Part shown: in pieces, positions 57,991-64,000 of the stretch
How the letters are laid out: each line of letters starts with the position of its first letter
Numbering within the stretch: the stretch's first letter is position 1
Origin: Parasponia andersonii
Lineage: Eukaryota; Streptophyta; Magnoliopsida; Rosales; Cannabaceae
NCBI GenBank assembly: GCA_002914805.1
Contig: JXTB01000030.1
Span: 1,059,032-1,123,031, forward strand
Direction of reading: 5' to 3'
DNA length: 64,000 nt
Position numbers and translations under genes: made by a program
Notes under the pieces: generated by a model
What the model saw: the letters and a program-made list of their open reading frames with translations, nothing else
The model's database searches: none
Told to the model about the DNA's origin: nothing

Positions 57991-60600
57991 GTAAATCAGC
58001 GAGTCCTCGTTTAGAAACAAAAATGGTTATCTAAATATTGCCTTGTGCTTCTCGTTTGTTATGGTCGGCGAATATTTTTTGGCGACTGCTGGCAGAGATC
58101 ATAAGGCGACGTGCTGAAAAGCTTGTCTTGATGAGTGGGTTTTTTTTTTTTGGTTCCCATTTTTCTTCTCTGAAAGAATTTAGTGTAGCATCAGTTTTAT
58201 GACAGTTTAATTATTTACAGTACTCTACAATGCTGTTGAATAGAAAACATTTTACTGGTTAGTTTGATCTGATCTGAATTGAATTTCTTGTCCAAACTTA
58301 GGGTGGGAAGTCAATGGGTTTCGTTTCCTCCTTGCTAAAGCCCTATGCTCCAAAAACGGAAATTTCTAAAAGAGAAGAACAAAATCATTTCCCTTCATCC
58401 TTTACTTTTCCTTGATGTTATTTTAAAGGGGTAATGCTATATAAATTTCTTGATTTTTAACTTTTCAAAAAAATATACCACCAAAAAATGAGCTTCTCCA
58501 AGGAATAATATTAATAAAAGTTAAAGTTTTGATTATTATACAAGTATAGAAGATTACAATTTCAAATTATGATTTTTGAATTTTTGTATATTAATGCTCA
58601 GATTTTTAATATATTGACTTTTAATATCATGTAAATCAATATTCATATTTTTGAATTCGATAAATTAATATATTGATATCTACATTCTTGCAAATTAGTA
58701 TTCTCACTTTTGAAGTATTTGTAAATTTGTAAATTGTGATGACCAATTAATTGATTTTAATCGTAAAAAAAATGAGGAATTTATACCTAAGGGTCTATTA
58801 AATTCTTGTAATGAAAAATGATTCACTCATTAATATTTTTAAAATTAATTTCTATTGTCATGTCATATCTTGGATATCATGTTTTTCCAACAAACTCTAA
58901 ACTACTTTAACTACTATTGTTGGTCTAGATTCTGACTCTAGCATCGATACTTTCACTCTACTAGGGTCGAAAAATTTCAACCGTAGTCGAACTTGTTCGG
59001 CCGCTTCCCTTAGTAATTCTGGTCGTTTTTCGACCGATGGCTGGAAAATTTCGACCTAGGTTGAAACTTTTTGACTAAAGTTGAACCACTGTTCGACTGA
59101 AGTCGAACAATAAGATTGGGATCAAAACAATCGGTTGTAAATTTTCGACCAGCATTCGACCATAGTCGAACATGGTTGATCACCTTCCCGGCGCTGCCTT
59201 CGTTACTTTTGATTTTTTGATTTGGTCAAAAATTTTCAACTGAATTGAGTTAGAGGTAATATTAGAACTCTGAAATATTTTTTAAACGACATGATAATAA
59301 AAGTCTTATTTTCATAAATAGTTTATAGGTTGTTCTTCTTTTCATCACATGAATTAAAAGATAGTTAAAATTGATAATTTCCGTTTTCATTAATTTAATA
59401 AAAACTTATCAAACACTAATAAAATTTCTGAAAAATATTTTAATGCTAGTTTATTTGACTTTTGATTTGAAACAGAAATGTAAAAAATTAGAATAGGAGG
59501 TAAAAATAGTTAATTACAAAAAAATTATTGAAAATGATTTAAACTAATTAGTACAAATCACTCAATTTCTTTTTCTTATCTCCAATTAATAATCAAAAAA
59601 ATAATTATGAAATATGTTTGTTCAAATTTAAACCTTTTTAATAAGTTAATATAAGATATTTGCGTTTTTTAACTTACTTATGGAACAAATTTGAAAAAAA
59701 ATGAAAATAAGGGTGTTAATTTGCAAGAGTTGTAAATATAATGATATTAATTTGTGAGAGTTCAAAAGTCAATAATTTTTTTTTCCAAAAAAATAAAAAA
59801 TGAGACAATTTTTATGTCATTATCCATTCTTTATATTAAGATTCTCTTTTGCACTCTTCTTTATTTTATCTATATTATTCTTTCTCTTGCCTTCGTCAAT
59901 CCCTATTCTTTCTCTTGATTTTCTTTTCTGATACTTGACTTTTGTCAGTTTAGTTAACTCGCGGTTGACTCTATCTTTTCGTGTCGTTTTTCTTTACTTA
60001 ATTTCTTCGTTGTGATTGATTTCTCTCCCCTTTTTTTTTTTTTTTTTTTCCCTCAACTTCTGAATCCTTCTTTCTTTTATCTTTCGTTCTTCTAAGTCCG
60101 CATTATCTGAACTTTTCTCCTCATTCTTATATATAAATATATGAGATTTGCTATTTGTCCCGAGTCGGACAATTAATCCGGGCCACATTGAAGGTTGTGG
60201 TATGTGCCACATATGAAGCTTGCCACGTGAGTTAGCTTTCAAGGGAAAAAAAAAAAGAAATTGTCTTTCTTCTTCACTGGTCACACGGATTTTTTTTTCC
60301 TTTTAATTTATTCTTCAATGCCGGTAAGGGTATCACTTCCTATCAATCCAACCAACCTAGCAAATTAGTAAAAGGTTTCCTTATTGCCAGCAAGCTTTTC
60401 CGAGAGGAAGGAACCCAGAGATCTTAAAATTTCCGGTAACAACTATCCAATTGAATTAAAAAAAAAAAAGGAACTTAAGAAAATAAAACAGTTGATCTCG
60501 TACTGTTGCTATCCCCTCCAACCAATATTCCGACTTTTGATTTTGGTTTTAATTGAACAAAGGGATTTAAGAAGTACGAAGTTGAGCTTGTAAAACTCCT
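57991..60600. other. 3' flank of eIF2B gamma and AT-rich intergenic DNA
   Basis: Probable 3' UTR to about 58300, then AT-rich sequence with one unusual TCGA-rich repeat block (58950-59185, listed separately). T- and A-runs lie near 60030 and 60250. No gene recognised. Confidence 0.35.
58950..59185. repeat. TCGA-rich degenerate repeat block
   Basis: About six imperfect copies of a motif mixing 'aaatttcgacc' and 'agtcgaac' in both orientations lie within 235 bp of otherwise AT-rich DNA (near 58966, 58991, 59030, 59064, 59099, 59145). Pairs such as 'ttcgaccatagtcgaa' are short palindromes. Confidence 0.55.
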
Positions 60601-60619
60601 CAAATTAAGTAAGAGTATT

Positions 60620-63600
60620 GTTAAATTTTTTTCTTTTGCATTATTGGATGAACTTGGACGGAATCAGGTTTAGGTTCGTTTGAGCAAAATGTATAAAGAA
60701 AATTAAAAAATTGAGGTCAAAATATAATTATTTAAAGGTATTTTTTAAAAAAAATTTCAAAAACTGGGTAAAAATAAACATAAGCAAAATAATGACTAAT
60801 TTCTCAGAAACTGACATATGACGCTACAGTTTCTAAAATTACCTATAAATTCCTTATCTCTTCCTTCTTCTCCCATGACGCCCCCGCGACGAACCCTCAT
60901 GGCCAGCCACCGTCGCTCCTCCTCTGGTCGTCGTTGAAGCCCACCACTACCTAAAAATGACGTATCACTGCCGGACGACTGCAGCGCTATCGGAACCAAC
61001 CTCGTTAGAGCTCGCGATCGCCAAAAAATAGTGAAAAATGCTGCAGAAAACTTTGCTCACTGGAGACGATTTTGGCTACTGTTCGCTGTGAAATTTGTTG
61101 CTTGGACTCTTCTCCTCATGGGCAATCTTGTGGTAGGTATTTCATGTCTCAGTTTTGCTCCGTTTAATTTTAATTTCGTTGGAAAGTTTTGTGTATAAAT
61201 AGTTTCGAAGTTGACTTTTCGATCAGACAGTTAGATTTTGAAACTAATATCATTTTTGGAATCTACGCTGAAAATGGTGAAAACTGAGATATAGATTGAC
61301 TATGTTTTGAAAGGGGCATGAAAAATGAAATCGAACAGCTCAGATTTACCTCGATTTGTATGCAGTAGGGCCTGGATCCAAATTAGACAAATTATATGTC
61401 TAACCTAATATTTTTGGGTGCTCTAAATTCGGTAGTGATGTCCGTTTTATGATTTAAAGTACTGTTTGAAAATCAAAGGTTCGAAAACAACACCTTACCC
61501 TCCAAACGACTTCTAAACGACGCCAAACCTTCTCCATAATCTCGTAACACCAATTGGACACTCGATAGAGGTAGGAATTCGATTACTTGACCTTCAAATT
61601 TGTTTAATTTTGATTTTCACATATTTTGAATAAATATAGAATTTTGTGAAATAATTCATGAAAATGTGATTTATATTTGTTTGACCTGATTTAAGATATA
61701 AATTGTATGAGAGGCACATCACACTGGTTGGCGTATCATATATACTATTTTGAACTATTCTCCACTGGAAATTGGATTTTTGGGTTTGGATAAAAAATGA
61801 TTGTTATAATGTCAAAATTTTTAGAAAATCCCAAACGATTTGAGAACTTAGTTTTAAGGACTAAAAATGGTTTGATTAAAGAACACTATATGGTTATTTT
61901 GAGATTTTATAGAAATGATGCATAACCTTATTCTGTCATTCATATAATATTTGCACGTATTCACACACTTACGATGACCTACATCGAGTGATCGGACTTA
62001 CGATGCTTCTTCTTAGGTGATCGGATTTAAGACGCCTTTTTAGATGGTTCGGACTTACGAGTGATCTGCTAAGACACTTTGGACATCATGATTACCTACA
62101 TAGTTATATGTTGGCTTGAATAGATATGTACTAGTTTTGGTGAATGATTTACAATCATTTGAAATATTTGAACTATTAGACTCTGATTTCCACTTGAATT
62201 TTATGAATTGTTTTGGGCCAAGAACTAACAATGCAGGATCTTTAATGAGAGTATATTTTTTATGTATAAAAACTTGTAATTGTTTCTTTATTGAGCATTA
62301 GCTCACCTCCTTTCCTCTTAGGTGGCATTCTGTGTGATTTGGACCAGACGAACTAGGATGAGACATTATATAATTACTAGTTTGTTTATATTTTGGTAAA
62401 TTTTTATGAGACTTGTGAAATATTTAGATTTGAGTAGGAATTTGGTTTTTATTAAACTTATAAACCAGAATCAGAGACTTGGATATATCTGTATTTGAGT
62501 GTGAGATGGTTTTTGATATATGAATATTAAATAACTTTTTTTTTTTACGGTCTATGTTTAATGAGTGATTTATAATTGTGGGGTTTTTTTTTTCATTAAA
62601 ATATTTTATTGAGGCCAGTTTGAAAAGTTAGAATCCCTGAGGCAAATTTTTGAATTAATTGAATAATTTTTTAAAATATTTTCGGTATTTATATTTTATG
62701 AAATACCTATTCTGCCACTGACTCCAGTCTCAGATCGTGATAAAAATTTGGTATCAAAGCTCGATTCAAATTTAAAATACTCGAAGTGTATCACTCATTG
62801 AACTAGACTAGACATTTCTTTATGTAAGTCATGTATTATCATTATCTTATTAATATGTTAGATATATTGAAATATAGATCAAAAAAATGTTTCCAAGAAG
62901 AAGAGTGCCTTAACGTGAGAGAGAATAGGATACCCCTCTATGACAAGACTCTCCTGCTTTTGATATTGTTGATGCTCTTCAGCAAGCTATGTATAGGATA
63001 CTTGGTCTTATGACAAGACCAACTATTGAAAATGACTACTCTAAAAGCTTTATGGATTTAACTAAGTTGAACCTACCAAACTTCTATAAAGAACACGATT
63101 CCGCAGCTACACTGAGATGGCTTAGGTAAGTTTAGAAGAAAATTTAATTCTTTGGTAGTACCATCAGAGTTTAGAGTGTACTTTGCAATGTATTTGCTTC
63201 AAGATGATGCTCATCATTGGTGGAACACTATCAAGTTAACAAATGACAGTACCACCATGACTTGAAATAGTTTGATGAACTATTTTGAGGATAGTATGCC
63301 AATGATGACAATATGAATGAGATGCTGAAATAGTACAATAATCTGCGTCAAGGTAGTATGATTGTTGATGAATACTATGTGAAATTTGTGGAACTCTCCT
63401 AGTTTGCCCATACACCAGGAAACTATTTGAGACTTCAAGTGGTTCATTTTAGAACCAACTTAAGGCTAGAGATTTGCACCAGACTTGAGCCATTTCCAAT
63501 TATTACTTTTATTGAGGCTTATGGTACAACTTCGAGAATTGAAGCTACATTGACTGGTGATAGAAGAACTACTGGTGGATATAAAGAGAAAGGTAGTGAC
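60620..63600 (+). mobile_element. Ty3/Gypsy element: 5' LTR, primer-binding site and gag, truncated
   Basis: A ~2.1-kb LTR (left edge uncertain, about 60.6 kb; right end about 62742) is followed by a primer-binding site TGGTATCAAAGC at 62749-62760 (Met tRNA type). A gag region follows (about 62900-63590) with fragments such as LTKLNLPNFY and EEYYVKFVELS-like text typical of plant retrotransposon gag. The gag is degraded and ends near 63600, where NBS-LRR sequence starts. No pol or 3' LTR is inside the window. The LTR is of the same family as 1-2035. It looks broken. Confidence 0.7.
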
Positions 63601-63659
63601 TGAAAAATGAAAAATGGTTGATGGCAAGGAAAGGGTTCATGCATTTTCTTTAAAAATTA

Positions 63660-64000
63660 TTCTTAGTTGGGTCTCTTAGTATATTGCTTATCCCGTAAGT
63701 CAATAGACTGTGATAATATTGGGCAAAAACTCTGGCATTTGGGAGTAGCCCATGAGGAGATTGATATTCTTCCGGCTTTATGGTTGAGCTACCACTATTT
63801 GCCTCCTCTCCTACGTCAATGTTTTGCCTATTGCTCAATATATCCCAAAGACTTTGAATTTCGAAGGGAAGATTTAATCTTGTTATGGAAAGCGAAGATC
63901 TTTTGCCTCACCAAAAAAATAAGAGCCTAGAAGAAATTGGAGAAGAGTACTTTGACAATTTAATATCAAGGTCGTTGTTGCAAAAATCACATAGATTTTT
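63660..64000 (+). pseudogene. NBS-LRR (CNL-type) disease-resistance gene fragment
   Basis: In one frame: EIDILPALWLSYHYLPPLLR, QCFAYCSIYPKDFEF and REDLILLWKA, the RNBS-D/ARC2 part of NB-ARC in CC-NBS-LRR proteins. A frame slip near 63890 is needed before the continuation, which reads DLLPHQKNKSLEEIGEEYFD, then NLISRSLLQKSH to the window end. The N-terminal part (P-loop, kinase 2, GLPLA) is absent; gag sequence stands in its place. In an intact protein this region precedes the leucine-rich repeats and helps switch between ADP and ATP states. The fragment may continue to the right of the window. Confidence 0.8.

Noticed and set aside
59994-60284. 96-codon minus-strand Lys/Glu-rich frame
   Set aside because: Driven by a T-run and pyrimidine-rich DNA; no recognisable domain.
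1-64000. CRISPR arrays, rRNA or tRNA genes
   Set aside because: No regularly spaced repeats with spacers and no tRNA or rRNA-like sequence were seen; the tRNA-like matches are only retroelement primer-binding sites.

Overview
The window looks like nuclear DNA of a flowering plant, most likely a eudicot. It is AT-rich, the genes carry many GT-AG introns, and the recognisable genes have close plant relatives: the plant-type molybdopterin synthase large subunit with its Cys-Cys tail, a B1-type cyclin, an At5g26960-like F-box/kelch protein, a type I MADS protein and a plant eIF2B gamma subunit. Much of the remaining DNA is transposon-derived. I do not assign a species.

Layout. 1-2035 is the 3' part of a ~2 kb LTR of a Ty3/Gypsy family that returns at about 60.6-63.6 kb with a primer-binding site and part of gag. 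2.87-3.46 kb (minus) holds an intron-containing pseudogene of ribosomal S6 kinase. 4.4-7.7 kb is AT-rich and contains an inverted-repeat MITE. 7.77-19.1 kb is a nested stack: a LINE-type DUF4283/zinc-knuckle ORF1 relic, split by a Copia element (7775-12812, target duplication GGATC) and a Gypsy element (13325-18960, target duplication AATAT). 20.1 kb carries an orphan block of REV7/MAD2B coding sequence. 22.4-23.1 kb is CNX6-like, and 23.7-25.74 kb (minus) is a complete cyclin B1 gene with AACGG (MSA) promoter elements.

28.6-29.9 kb is a long-TIR DNA element. 32.67-33.98 kb is the F-box/kelch gene. 34.8-35.1 kb is a Copia relic. 37.4-42.9 kb holds two tandem, broken REV7/MAD2B loci with a Mutator-like transposase relic between them. 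43.76-44.26 kb (minus) is a MADS gene. 44.4-46.1 kb has more MITE copies. 48.96-51.4 kb is a diverged direct duplication around a single N, and the eIF2B gamma gene (13 coding exons, 461 codons) follows at 51.3-58.0 kb. The window ends in a Gypsy LTR/gag piece and a broken CC-NBS-LRR fragment.

The host genes are independent loci, not a pathway cluster. The most useful observations are: (1) the dispersed REV7 exons, whose missing middle block lies 17 kb away; (2) two single-N joins, each flanked by duplicated sequence, one of which duplicates exon 1 of an essential gene with its ATG changed to ACG; (3) a CNX6 reading-frame slip that hides a duplicated Cys-Cys tail motif; (4) the dated, nested retroelement stack. 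I found no convincing wholly new system. All calls are from reading the sequence; no database search was run.
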